From NCBI RefSeq assembly GCF_007859315.1, contig NZ_VOHA01000005.1:372001-436000 (forward strand): a DNA stretch of 64,000 bases. Direction: 5' to 3'. This DNA comes from Reyranella sp. CPCC 100927. GTDB lineage: Bacteria > Pseudomonadota > Alphaproteobacteria > Reyranellales > Reyranellaceae. Each line of letters opens with the position of its first letter. Position 1 is the first letter of the stretch. This document shows, piece after piece, positions 35,359 through 44,486 of this stretch. The position numbers and the translations under genes were made by a program. The notes beneath the pieces are model-generated. The model searched no databases. It had not been told where the DNA came from and saw only the letters and a list, made by a program, of their open reading frames with translations.

Positions 35359-36600
35359 CTAGACACCCGTGCGAGCGGGACGCTCGCGCGCTCGGGACGC
35401 CATGAAGAACGCGGCTTGCGCGATCAAGGAAGCCGCCAGCAGGATGCACGCCGCCGGCAGCGCCGAATCGGCATGCCAGATCCCGACCAGCAAGGTCACC
35501 AGCGCCCCCACCGTCATCTGCATGAAGCCGTAGAGTCCAGATGCGGCGCCGATCGCCCGCGGATCGACGCCGATGGCATGTGCCGTCGCCACGGGGCTGG
35601 CGATTCCGGCGCCCAGCGCGAAAACGCAGACGGCCGCCAGCACCGAGGGAACGGACAGCCATCCGGCGAGATCGATCACCAGCAGCGCACCGGCTCCGAG
35701 TGTGCCCAGCGCGGCCGCCATCGGCAGCAGGATGCCGGAACGCGATCCGACCGTCAGGCGGCTGGCGATCCAGCTGCCCAGGGTGACGCCGGCGACGATC
35801 ACCATGTAATAGGCGCCGATCTCCGAGGCCGGCCGATGCAGTACCTCGATAAACAGGAACGGCGAGGAGGCAAAGAACGCGTACATGCTGGTCGACATGA
35901 AGGAGCCACCGACCGCGAGCGCGCAAAACTGTGGCAATCGCAACAGCCGGCCGTAGGCGCCCAGCATGGCCATGGGATTGGGCAAGGCGACACGCTGCCG
36001 GTTGGTTTCCGGCACCGCCATCACGGTCAGCACCAGCAGGGCCAGGCCGGTCGCGCCGAGAAAGGCGAAGATCGCGCGCCACCCCAGCCAGCCGGTGATC
36101 GTGCCACCGATTAGGGGCGCCAGCGCCGGTGTTGTCGTCATTGCCATGACCAGCAGGGCGATCTGGCGTGCCGCCTGGTCCGTCGTTGCGCCGTCGCGCA
36201 CCATCGCCCGCCCCAGCACCAGACCACCGCAGGCGCCCAGCGCCTGAAGCACGCGCGCCGTGATCAGCCATTCGATGCGCGTCGCGATGCCGGCCAGCAA
36301 CGTGCCGATCAGGAAAATGGCCAGTGCCGTGATCAGCACCGGCCGGCGACCGAATCGATCCGACAGCGGCCCGTACAACAGCTGGCCGACGGCGATGCCG
36401 ACCAGGTACAGCGTCAGCGTGAGCTGCGCGGTGCCGGGCTGCACGTCGAACTGGCGCGCCACGGCGGGCAATGCCGGCACGAAAATGTGCATCGACAAGG
36501 TGCCGCTGGCCGCGATTGCAGCCAGGATCGACAGACGAGGACGCACGACGCTGACGGCTGCCGGCGGTGCCCCGGGCCGTTCTGGTGGCGTACGGGACAT
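35359..36600 (-). CDS. MFS multidrug efflux transporter (Bcr/CflA type)
   Basis: This 413-residue inner-membrane drug:proton antiporter has about twelve hydrophobic segments. The family signatures include IFVPALPAVARQFDV near residue 39, the loop GPLSDRFGRRPVLI near 77 and RVLQALGACGG near 115. It is the last gene of a minus-strand unit (MarR regulator, alpha/beta hydrolase, this transporter), 2 bases after the hydrolase stop. Export of a toxic compound under MarR control is the natural reading; the substrate is unknown. Confidence 0.93.
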   Translation of the reverse strand: MSRTPPERPGAPPAAVSVVRPRLSILAAIAASGTLSMHIFVPALPAVARQFDVQPGTAQLTLTLYLVGIAVGQLLYGPLSDRFGRRPVLITALAIFLIGTLLAGIATRIEWLITARVLQALGACGGLVLGRAMVRDGATTDQAARQIALLVMAMTTTPALAPLIGGTITGWLGWRAIFAFLGATGLALLVLTVMAVPETNRQRVALPNPMAMLGAYGRLLRLPQFCALAVGGSFMSTSMYAFFASSPFLFIEVLHRPASEIGAYYMVIVAGVTLGSWIASRLTVGSRSGILLPMAAALGTLGAGALLVIDLAGWLSVPSVLAAVCVFALGAGIASPVATAHAIGVDPRAIGAASGLYGFMQMTVGALVTLLVGIWHADSALPAACILLAASLIAQAAFFMASRARERPARTGV

Positions 36601-36602
36601 TC

Positions 36603-37511
36603 TCAGGACGCGACGGCCGTATCCGGCGGCCGCGGCGCGGGACCCGATGGCAGTTCATCCAGAAAGCGCACGACCGCCTGGGTGAACGCATCGTTCAGGT
36701 CGCCCGCCACCATGTGCCCCGCACCCTGCACGTCGACATAGGTGGCGTGCGGCACCAGTGTCGTGAACTCGCGGGCTGCCGCTTCGGAGACCAGCTCGCT
36801 CGATCCACCCCGGACCAGCAGCACGGGAATTTCGATCCGGCTGGCGGCGATCGACAGGCGCTGCTCGCGACCCGAATCATCGCCGGTGCTGCGGTCATGC
36901 ACGAATGCCGGATCATAGTGCCAACGGTAGCGGCCATCCTCGCCCAGCCGCAGGTTCTTCCGCAGGCCCTCGACATTGCGGGGCCGCGGCCGGTGCGGCA
37001 GATATGCCGCGACGGCGTCGGCGGCTTCATCCACCGACGAAAATCCCGAATCGATATGCGCCGCCATGAAGCCGCGGATGCGGGCGACGCCCTGGGCATC
37101 GACGCGTGGCGTGATATCGACCAGCACCAACGCCGCCGCGAGCGAGGGGTCGGCATCGCCCTCTGCGATCAGGCTCGCGATGCCGCCCAGGGACGCACCG
37201 ATCAGAACAGGCTTGCTGGACTGTGCCAGGGCCAGCGTCCGCACATCGTCGGCAAAACGATCGATGCTGTAGTCGCCGTCCGGTGACCAGCCGCTCTCGC
37301 CGTGGCCGCGCAGGTCGACGGCGAGGGCATGGAAGCCCTGAGTTGCCAGGATCTGTGCCGTCCGCTTCCAGGCGTGCCGTGTCTGTCCGCCGCCATGCAA
37401 GAGGATCGCCGGTGGATGGTCCGGTGCTCCCCAGGCATCAGCGACCAGTTCAACGCCATCTTCCATGCGAAACCGCAGCGTGGTGGCGGTGTCTTCCTTA
37501 TCAGCGTGCAT
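36603..37511 (-). CDS. Alpha/beta hydrolase
   Basis: This 302-residue cytoplasmic alpha/beta-fold hydrolase has the oxyanion motif LLHGGGQTRHAW near residue 37, DLRGHGES near 67, the nucleophile serine in LIGASLGGIAS near 107 and a catalytic histidine in VQGAGHMVAGD near 268. The ATG at 37511 has an agaagga ribosome site and overlaps the MarR gene by 11 bases. Its position between a MarR regulator and a drug exporter suggests detoxification of an ester or lactone. Confidence 0.87.
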   Translation of the reverse strand: MHADKEDTATTLRFRMEDGVELVADAWGAPDHPPAILLHGGGQTRHAWKRTAQILATQGFHALAVDLRGHGESGWSPDGDYSIDRFADDVRTLALAQSSKPVLIGASLGGIASLIAEGDADPSLAAALVLVDITPRVDAQGVARIRGFMAAHIDSGFSSVDEAADAVAAYLPHRPRPRNVEGLRKNLRLGEDGRYRWHYDPAFVHDRSTGDDSGREQRLSIAASRIEIPVLLVRGGSSELVSEAAAREFTTLVPHATYVDVQGAGHMVAGDLNDAFTQAVVRFLDELPSGPAPRPPDTAVAS

Positions 37512-37986
37512 CGATATCCTTCTCCCATGGCCGCACAGCCATTTCGGCCTCGTCCAGGGCTTCCTCAATGGTGCGGAACACCCGCTCGCAGACCTCGAGG
37601 TCGGCGGGCGCCACGGTGGCAAGAAGACGGCGCTGGATGTTGCCGCTGGTCCGGGCAACCCGCTTCTGCAGGTCGCGTCCGATCGGTGTCAGGTAGATGC
37701 CCCGCGCCCGTCGATCGGCATCGCTCTCGCGGCGCTCGATGAAGCCGCGCCGTTCCAGGCCGTCCAGCAGCCGCACCAGGGAGGGTCCCTCGATGCCCAG
37801 CGCTGCCGCCAGTTCCTTCTGGCGAACGCCCTCGCCCAGCCGCCAGACATACATCAACGGCCGCCAGGTCGCCTCGGTCAGCCCGAAAACCCGCAACTCG
37901 GCATCCACCACCTGCCGCAGCCGGCGCTGGATGCGCGCCACCTGGAACCCGAAATCGACCGGCCCGGGCCTGCCGCCACTGCTCAT
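37501..37986 (-). CDS. MarR-family transcriptional regulator
   Basis: This 161-residue dimeric winged-helix repressor has the recognition region VRQKELAAALGIEGPSLVRLL followed by the wing ESDADRRARGIYLT. The length and layout are typical. It heads a unit with an alpha/beta hydrolase and an MFS exporter. A palindrome just before its start (37994-38009) fits an autoregulatory operator. The inducer is unknown; the exporter suggests a phenolic or drug-like ligand. Confidence 0.92.
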   Translation of the reverse strand: MSSGGRPGPVDFGFQVARIQRRLRQVVDAELRVFGLTEATWRPLMYVWRLGEGVRQKELAAALGIEGPSLVRLLDGLERRGFIERRESDADRRARGIYLTPIGRDLQKRVARTSGNIQRRLLATVAPADLEVCERVFRTIEEALDEAEMAVRPWEKDIDAR

Positions 37987-37993
37987 GTCATAA

Positions 37994-38009
37994 AGATAGC
38001 AAGCTACCT
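37994..38009. promoter_or_regulatory. Candidate MarR operator
   Basis: AGATAGC-AA-GCTACCT is an imperfect palindrome (6 of 7 arm pairs), 8 bases upstream of the MarR start codon and in an AT-rich gap. Sites of this size directly before a marR-type gene usually bind the repressor; here it is an inference. Confidence 0.55.
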
Positions 38010-38051
38010 ATTTAACTGCAAATGATATCGGCGAACCATATCATCGGCCCG

Positions 38052-39095
38052 TCAGGCCAATTGCGCGCGCAGCAGCATGCCGAAAAGATCGCGCGGCTCG
38101 TCAGGGTCGGCCAGCATATCGAGCGGCTCGTAAAGCCCCGTGCCCGCCAGCTGGTCGCGGACATAGCGCAAGGCGGAAAAATCCTCGATGGCGAAGCCGA
38201 CTGAGTCGAACAGTGTGATCTGATCCGCGTTGCGGCGGCCCGGCGCCAAGCCCGCGATGACCTGCCAGAGCTCGCTGACGGGATAATCCGCGGCGAGTTG
38301 CTGGATCTCCCCTTCGATGCGGGTCTGCGGCGCGTACTCGACGACAATGTCGGAGCGCAGCAGGATGTCGCGATGCAGCTCGGTCTTGCCCGGGCAGTCT
38401 CCGCCGACCGCATTGAGGTGCACCCCTGCCCCGATCATGTTGTCGTTCAGGATCGTGGCTTTCTGCTTGTCGGCGGTTACCGTGGTGACGATCCGCGCGC
38501 CCTCGACGGCTTCCTCGGCGCTGTTGCAGGCCGTTATCTCGAAGCCCATGCCGGCAAGATTGCGCCGGCATTTCTCGGTGGCCGCGTGATCGATATCGTA
38601 GAGGCGCAGCCGGCGGACGCCGAGCACCGCCTTGAAGGCCAGCGCCTGGAACTCCGCCTGTGCCCCGTTGCCGATGATCGCCATGCAGTCGGCATCGGCG
38701 GACGCCAGATGCTTCGCCGCCACCGCCGACGTTGCCGCCGTGCGCAGCGCCGTCAGGATGGTCATTTCCGACAAGAGCACGGGATAGCCGCTGTGCACGT
38801 CGGCGAGCAGACCGAAGGCCGTCACCGTCTGGCGACCTTCGCGCCGGTTGCGCGGATGGCCGTTGACGTACTTGAAGCTGTAGATATCACCGTCGCTGAT
38901 CGGCATCAGTTCGATGACGCCTTCAGAACTGTGGGAGGCTACACGCGGCGACTTGTCGAAGATTTCCCAGCGACGGAAGTCCGCTTCGATATAGCCGGCA
39001 AGCTCAACCAGAAAGCGCTCGATGCCGATATGCAAGACCAGCTTCATCATATGGTCGACGCTGACGAAGGGAACGATATTCAGTTTGTCCGGCAT
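38052..39095 (-). CDS. Ornithine cyclodeaminase / mu-crystallin family protein
   Basis: This 347-residue NAD(P)-dependent enzyme belongs to the OCD family (ornithine cyclodeaminase, alanine dehydrogenase, imine reductases). The dinucleotide site is IGNGAQAEFQALAF near residue 140, with the OCD-type KYVNGHPRNRREGRQT segment before it and LNAVGGDCPGKTEL after it. The ATG at 39095 has a gggag ribosome site 10 bases away; GTG 39104 is in frame but too close to it. The gene lies upstream of the MarR operon on the same strand, separated by an operator-like palindrome, so it is probably transcribed separately. Confidence 0.88.
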   Translation of the reverse strand: MPDKLNIVPFVSVDHMMKLVLHIGIERFLVELAGYIEADFRRWEIFDKSPRVASHSSEGVIELMPISDGDIYSFKYVNGHPRNRREGRQTVTAFGLLADVHSGYPVLLSEMTILTALRTAATSAVAAKHLASADADCMAIIGNGAQAEFQALAFKAVLGVRRLRLYDIDHAATEKCRRNLAGMGFEITACNSAEEAVEGARIVTTVTADKQKATILNDNMIGAGVHLNAVGGDCPGKTELHRDILLRSDIVVEYAPQTRIEGEIQQLAADYPVSELWQVIAGLAPGRRNADQITLFDSVGFAIEDFSALRYVRDQLAGTGLYEPLDMLADPDEPRDLFGMLLRAQLA

Positions 39096-39320
39096 GGCGC
39101 GCACGCTCCCAGGCTATCGCCGATGACACCAATCCGCCTGCGCCGATCTGCAGCCAGAGCGTAGACCCGATCAACCAGGCCGGAAACGGCCTGCAGCCAC
39201 GGCTCGGCGAACGATCCCGCCATAATTTCTATATGTCCTATCCAGTTATTTTTGCAGACGTGTGCTTGCGCGAGACGATAAGCTTGCCGCCGCTTTTGCC
39301 TAGAGACAGGAAATCGGCCG

Positions 39321-40160
39321 ATGTTTTCGCTGAAGAGTCTGGCGCAGGGATGTGCGGTTTTGGGGATGTCGCTTGCAGCGGCTGGTACGGCGCAGGCCGG
39401 CGCCGTGCTCGACAAGATCAAGGAACGCGGTGAGATCGTCGCTTGCATCAAGGTCGATTATCGCCCGTTCGGCTTCCGCGACCCGTCCGGCGGCATGATC
39501 GGCCTCGAACACGACCTGGTCGACGATATCCAGGCCCGCCTGTCGGCCGCATTGGGCAAGCCGATCAAGGTGCAGCGTGTGCCGGTGATTGCCGCCAATC
39601 GTGTGCAATTCCTCGAGCAGGGCAAGTGCGACATGCTGATGGCGACGATGACCGACACGCCCGAGCGGCGCCGGCTCATCCGCATCGTGGAACCCAACTA
39701 CTACGCGTCGGGCATCACGGTGATGGCGAAGAAGTCCACCCCGATCAAGAAGTGGGACGACATCCGCGGCCAGACCCTGTGCACCAGCCAGGGCGCTTTC
39801 TGGAACAAGGAGTATGAGCGCAAGTACGAGCTCAAGCTGCTGGCCTTTGCCGGCATCGCCGAATCGGAGCAGGCCCTGCGCGACGGCCGCTGCATCGGCT
39901 CGCTCACGGACGACTCGCTGGCGGCGTCCCGGCTGACCGACAAGGAGATCTGGGGCGACTACGAGATCAAGCTGCCGACCCAGGACACCAAGCCGTGGGG
40001 ACTGGCCGTGCAGCACGGTGATGACGACCTGTTCAAGCTCATGACGGCCGCCTCGATCGACTGGCACAAGACCGGTAAGATCGTCACGCTCGAAAAGAAG
40101 TGGGGTATCGAGCCCACCGACTTCATCAAGGACCTGCACGAGAAGTACAAGGCGAAGTAG
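39321..40160 (+). CDS. Polar amino acid ABC transporter substrate-binding protein
   Basis: This is the periplasmic receptor of a PAAT importer, 279 residues, with a signal peptide (AVLGMSLAAAGTAQA) ending near residue 26. The mature start KIKERGEIVACIKVDYRPFG and the later MLMATMTDTPERR block are typical of family 3 binding proteins. It starts the operon that runs into sarcosine-oxidase-like genes, so N-methylated or secondary amino acids are candidate ligands. Two palindromic repeats separate it from the permeases, which could favour higher receptor levels. Confidence 0.92.
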   Translation: MFSLKSLAQGCAVLGMSLAAAGTAQAGAVLDKIKERGEIVACIKVDYRPFGFRDPSGGMIGLEHDLVDDIQARLSAALGKPIKVQRVPVIAANRVQFLEQGKCDMLMATMTDTPERRRLIRIVEPNYYASGITVMAKKSTPIKKWDDIRGQTLCTSQGAFWNKEYERKYELKLLAFAGIAESEQALRDGRCIGSLTDDSLAASRLTDKEIWGDYEIKLPTQDTKPWGLAVQHGDDDLFKLMTAASIDWHKTGKIVTLEKKWGIEPTDFIKDLHEKYKAK

Positions 40161-40192
40161 TACCGACTATCGCTGGAGTGTGGCTCAGGATC

Positions 40193-40278
40193 GTCATCCC
40201 GAGCGCAGCGAGGGATCTTTCGATGCAGGCGCACCCGTGCGCCACTTTTAAAAGATCCCTCGCTGCGCTCGGGATGAC
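40193..40278. repeat. Perfect inverted repeat, family C copy 2
   Basis: Arms 40193-40220 and 40251-40278 are exact reverse complements over 28 bases, core TCATCCCGAGCGCAGCGAGG, one base different from the core of copy 1 at 35247. The 30-base spacer contains a second perfect stem, GGCGCAC-CC-GTGCGCC (40228-40243). It lies 32 bases after the receptor gene. Confidence 0.9.
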
Positions 40279-40336
40279 AGCTGTATCAGGGACGTGTGAT
40301 TCCGGGTAGTAGGACGTGACTGATCGGTCATCAATC

Positions 40337-40428
40337 TCATTCTGAGGAGATCGCTCAGCGGTCGTCTCGAAGGATGGGCTCCACGGTGCAGGTTGCCCCC
40401 TTCGAGGCGCTCGCTCGTCAGGGTGAGG
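40337..40428. repeat. Diverged inverted repeat, family D
   Basis: This imperfect element starts CTCATTCTGAGGAG and ends GTCAGGGTGAGG, with an inner pairing CTCGAAGG (40366-40373) to CCTTCGAG (40399-40406). From memory it resembles an element common in alphaproteobacterial intergenic regions; this was not checked. Confidence 0.6.
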
Positions 40429-40476
40429 GGCGCGCCCTTATGGCAGCGACAGATTTGAGTGTGTTCGGGGGTAAGT

Positions 40477-41226
40477 GTGGAGGCAATCCAGGCATGGTTC
40501 CGTCGGCTGTACGACGTGACCGGCATCAATCTCACGATCTTCTATGATCCATGGGACGGGCTGAAGTACCTCAAGGGCATCGGGCTGACGCTTGAGCTTG
40601 CGGTTCTCGCCGTCGTGTTCTCCCTGGTGGTCGGTATCGTCGGCGCCTGGTTGCAGGGCGTGCGTTTCGCGCCGTTGCGCTGGCTGGTCTATGCCTACAT
40701 CCAGTTCTTCCGCAACACGCCGCCGCTGGCACAGCTCTATTTCTTCTATTTCGGCCTGGGCGCACTGGTTCCCACCACGACCAATGCCTTCGGCCAGGCC
40801 GAGCCGATCCTGAACAACTTCCAGTGGGCCGTGATCGCGCTCTCGTTCTTCGCCGGCGCCTTCAACGTCGAGATCTTCCGATCCGGCATCGAGGCCGTGC
40901 CGCAAGCCACCGTCGAGGCGGCCCGCGCCTTGGGCTACAGCCGGCTGAAGGCCTACGTTCATATCGTGCTGCCGCTGGCGATCCGCATCTGCCTGCCGTC
41001 GCTCAACAACAACCTGGTCAACCTGGTGAAGACCACGGCCATCGCCTACGCCATCGCCGTACCCGAGGCGCTCTACGTCGCCAATCAGCTGTGGAGCGAC
41101 AACCTCAACGTCCCCGAGATGATGAACGTCGTGTTGGTGACCTACCTAACCTTGGTCGGCCTTTTCGTGTTCGGCATTTCGCGGATCGAGCGCGCGCTGC
41201 ATATACCCGGATACACGCCGTCATGA
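40477..41226 (+). CDS. Polar amino acid ABC transporter permease, first subunit (HisQ type)
   Basis: This is a membrane subunit of the PAAT importer, about 249 residues. Hydrophobic segments begin with LTLELAVLAVVFSLVVGIVGA, and the EAA loop reads ATVEAARALGYSR followed by LPLAIRICLP. GTG 40477 (MEAIQAWF) is chosen because gggggtaag lies upstream; GTG 40459 is in frame but lacks a site. The stop overlaps the next permease by 4 bases. Partners: receptor at 39321, ATPase at 42068. Confidence 0.92.
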   Translation: MEAIQAWFRRLYDVTGINLTIFYDPWDGLKYLKGIGLTLELAVLAVVFSLVVGIVGAWLQGVRFAPLRWLVYAYIQFFRNTPPLAQLYFFYFGLGALVPTTTNAFGQAEPILNNFQWAVIALSFFAGAFNVEIFRSGIEAVPQATVEAARALGYSRLKAYVHIVLPLAIRICLPSLNNNLVNLVKTTAIAYAIAVPEALYVANQLWSDNLNVPEMMNVVLVTYLTLVGLFVFGISRIERALHIPGYTPS

Positions 41227-42067
41227 GTGCGCTGCTCCCGTCCCTGGCGGCGCGCCAGCAGCGCCCCGGTCTCTTCTGCCGCCACACCGGTCTGCCCTTC
41301 GTCGATCTGCGCTGGACGGCCGGCGTGCTGATCGCGGCAACGTTCCTGCTGGTGGCATTCAGCGCCGACGCCCAGAGCGGCGCCGGCCGCACCAGCATCT
41401 ATGCGCTGCTGTGGAAATGGACACCCCTGCTGTTCCAGGGCTTCTGCCTCAACCTGCTGATGAGCGTGCTGGCGATGGCATTCGGCACGCTGCTGGGTGC
41501 GTTGCTGGGCCTCGCACAGATTTCGCTGCTGCCGCCGGTTCGCACCAGTTCCTGGGCGCTGACGCAGGTCCTGCGCAACTCGCCATGGCTGGTGACGATC
41601 TTCTACATCATGTACCTGGTGCCGTTCGAGGTGAAGATTGGCGGCACGGTCATTCCGTTGCCGGACTGGATCAAGGCGACATTCGGATTCACCCTGCCAG
41701 TGATGGCCAATGTGTCGGAGATCGTGCGCGGCGCCGTGCGGTCGATCCCGGCGACGCAATGGGAGGCCGCACGGTCGCTGGCCTTCTCGCGTCGTCAGAC
41801 ACTGTGGATGATCATCATTCCGCAGTGCCTCAAGCGCATGCTGCCGCCGTGGATGAACCTGTATTCGATCCTGACGATGGGCACCGTGCTCGCCAACATC
41901 GTGGGTGTCTCCGAATCGCTCACCATCGTCCGCGACATCCTCGCATCCGAGCGGCGGACCGACCTGCTGATGCCGATGTATGCCTACATCCTGGTGTGGT
42001 TCTTCCTGTACATCTACCCGATCAGCGTCGCGACCGTGCGGCTCGAGCGCAAATGGTCGGTGAAGGG

Positions 42068-42071
<4 letters not shown>
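41223..42071 (+). CDS. Polar amino acid ABC transporter permease, second subunit (HisM type)
   Basis: This is the second membrane subunit, 282 residues, longer than usual because of a roughly 60-residue extension carrying one extra hydrophobic segment (VLIAATFLLVAFSAD). The permease core includes LRNSPWLVTIFY and the EAA loop TQWEAARSLAFSR followed by IPQCLKRMLPP. The ATG at 41223 overlaps the preceding stop and its own stop overlaps the ATPase start, both as ATGA. Confidence 0.93.
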
Positions 42072-42822
<751 letters not shown>

Positions 42823-42823
<1 letters not shown>

Positions 42824-44082
42824 TGGCACAGCCCTACTCGCTGACGGCGCTGCTGCGTCATGCTTTTTCGGGACATCGCACCTGGCCCGCGGCCTGGCGC
42901 GCACCCGAGCCCAAAGCCGCCTACGACGTGGTTATCATCGGCGGTGGCGGCCATGGCTTGGCCGCCGCCTACTACCTCGCTAAGAACCACGGCATCACCA
43001 ATGTCGCGGTACTGGAGAAAGGCTGGATCGGCGGCGGCAACACCGCGCGCAACACCACGATCATCCGTTCGAACTACCAGCAGGACGGCAACGCGCTGTT
43101 CTACGAGCATTCCGTCAAGCTGTGGGAAGGCCTGAGCCAGGACCTGAACTTCAACGTGATGTTCAGTCCGCGCGGCATGATCAACCTCTACCACACACCA
43201 GCCGACCGCGATGCCTGGGTTCGGCGCTACAATTCCATGCGGCTCAACGGCATCGACGCGGCGGTCCTGAACACGGCCGAGATCGCCGCGCTCGTGCCCG
43301 ACCTCGATCTGGCCGCCGGCAGCCGTCATCCGGTGCTGGGTGGCGTGATCCAGCGCCGCGCCGGTGTCGCACGCCATGATGCGGTTGCGTGGGGCTTCGC
43401 CCGCGCCGCCGACCGCCGCGGTGTGGATATCATCCAGAACTGCGCCGTGACCGGCATCATCCGCGAGGGTGGCCGTGTCGTGGGTGTCGACACAACGCGT
43501 GGCCGCATCCTGGCGCCCAAGATTGCATCGTGTGTCGCCGGCAATTCCTCGCGCGTCGCCGAGATGGTCGGGCTGCGCCTGCCGATCGAAAGCCATCTGT
43601 TGCAGGCGATGGTGACCGAGCCGGTGAAGCCCTTTCTGGATGTCGTGGTGTCATCGGGCGCGCATCGCGTCTACGTCAGCCAGACCGACAAGGGCGAGGT
43701 GCTGATCGGCGGCCGTCTCGACGGCTACAACTCCTACTCCCAGCGTGGCAGCCTGCCGGTGATCGAGGAGATCGCCGCCGGTGCCGCGGCACTGTTGCCG
43801 CGCCTGAAGCGCTTGCGGCTGATGCGCAGCTGGGCCGGCCTGGTCGACATGACGATGGACGGCAGCGCCATCATCTCCCGCACGCCGGTGGAAGGTTTCT
43901 ACTTCAACGGCGGGTGGTGTTACGGCGGCTTCAAGGCGACTCCGGCATCGGGCTGGTGCTTCGCCCACCTCATCGCCACCGATGGACCGCACCCGCTGAT
44001 CGAGCGCCATCGCCTGGACCGTTTCACCAGCGGCCATACCATCAACGAACGCGGCGCCGGCCCGTCGCCGCACCTGCATTGA
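42823..44082 (+). CDS. soxB: Sarcosine oxidase beta-subunit-like FAD-dependent oxidoreductase
   Basis: This 419-residue flavoprotein is the catalytic subunit type of heterotetrameric sarcosine oxidase, which oxidises N-methyl groups of amino acids. The FAD motif VVIIGGGGHGLAAAYYLA is near residue 36. GVARHDAVAWGFARAAD carries His185, in the region where FMN is covalently attached in characterised enzymes. The C-terminal GGWCYGGFKATPASG fits the family. It is followed by delta, alpha and gamma subunit genes in the canonical order, interrupted only by a palindromic repeat. The real substrate may be another secondary amino acid. Confidence 0.93.
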
Positions 44083-44096
44083 GAGTTTGACATGCC

Positions 44097-44202
44097 CCTG
44101 GGAGCGCGGGCGTCCCGCCCGCTCATAACTCGCCCCTCTGCCACCCCCAGCGTGGCGGCGGATCACGCTTTCATGAGCGGGCGGGCCGCCCGCGCGCCCA
44201 GG
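44097..44202. repeat. Imperfect inverted repeat, family A copy 4
   Basis: Arms 44097-44126 and 44173-44202 pair over 30 bases with two mismatches; the core is GCGGGCGTCCCGCCCGCTCA. The 46-base spacer is longer than in the other copies. The left arm is almost the same sequence as the left arm at 4142. It separates the beta and delta subunit genes within one operon. Confidence 0.85.
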
Positions 44203-44210
44203 CACTGACC

Positions 44211-44486
44211 ATGTTGTCGATAACCTGCCCTGTCTGCGGTCCGCGCGATGAAGACGAGTTCGTCTTCGGCGGCGATGCTTCCGCTGCTCGTCCGGCCGAT
44301 CCGCACACGCTCGACGACCAGGCGTGGACCGATTTCCTCTATCGGCGCGACAACCCTGCTGGCGCACACGAGGAACTCTGGTTCCACCGCTTCGGCTGCC
44401 GCCGCTGGCTGCGCGTACGGCGCGATACACGCACGCATGCCATCCTGGCCGCGCCGCGGCTCGCCGAGGACTCAGGTACGCCGTGA
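44211..44486 (+). CDS. soxD: Sarcosine oxidase delta-subunit-like zinc protein
   Basis: This small 91-residue subunit has the exact zinc-ligand spacing known for the family: Cys6 and Cys9 in TCPVCG, His59 and Cys63 in FHRFGC. It has a structural role in the heterotetramer. The start at 44211 lies just after the palindromic repeat. Its stop overlaps the alpha-subunit GTG start (GTGA). Confidence 0.93.
   Translation: MLSITCPVCGPRDEDEFVFGGDASAARPADPHTLDDQAWTDFLYRRDNPAGAHEELWFHRFGCRRWLRVRRDTRTHAILAAPRLAEDSGTP

Larger units (their letters stand above)
40161..40476. other. Gene-free stretch carrying two repeat elements inside a transporter operon
   Basis: This 316-base gap between the receptor and permease genes is almost filled by a family C inverted repeat (40193-40278) and a family D element (40337-40428). 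Only short unstructured links remain, plus the ribosome site of the next gene. I see no coding region. Confidence 0.7.
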
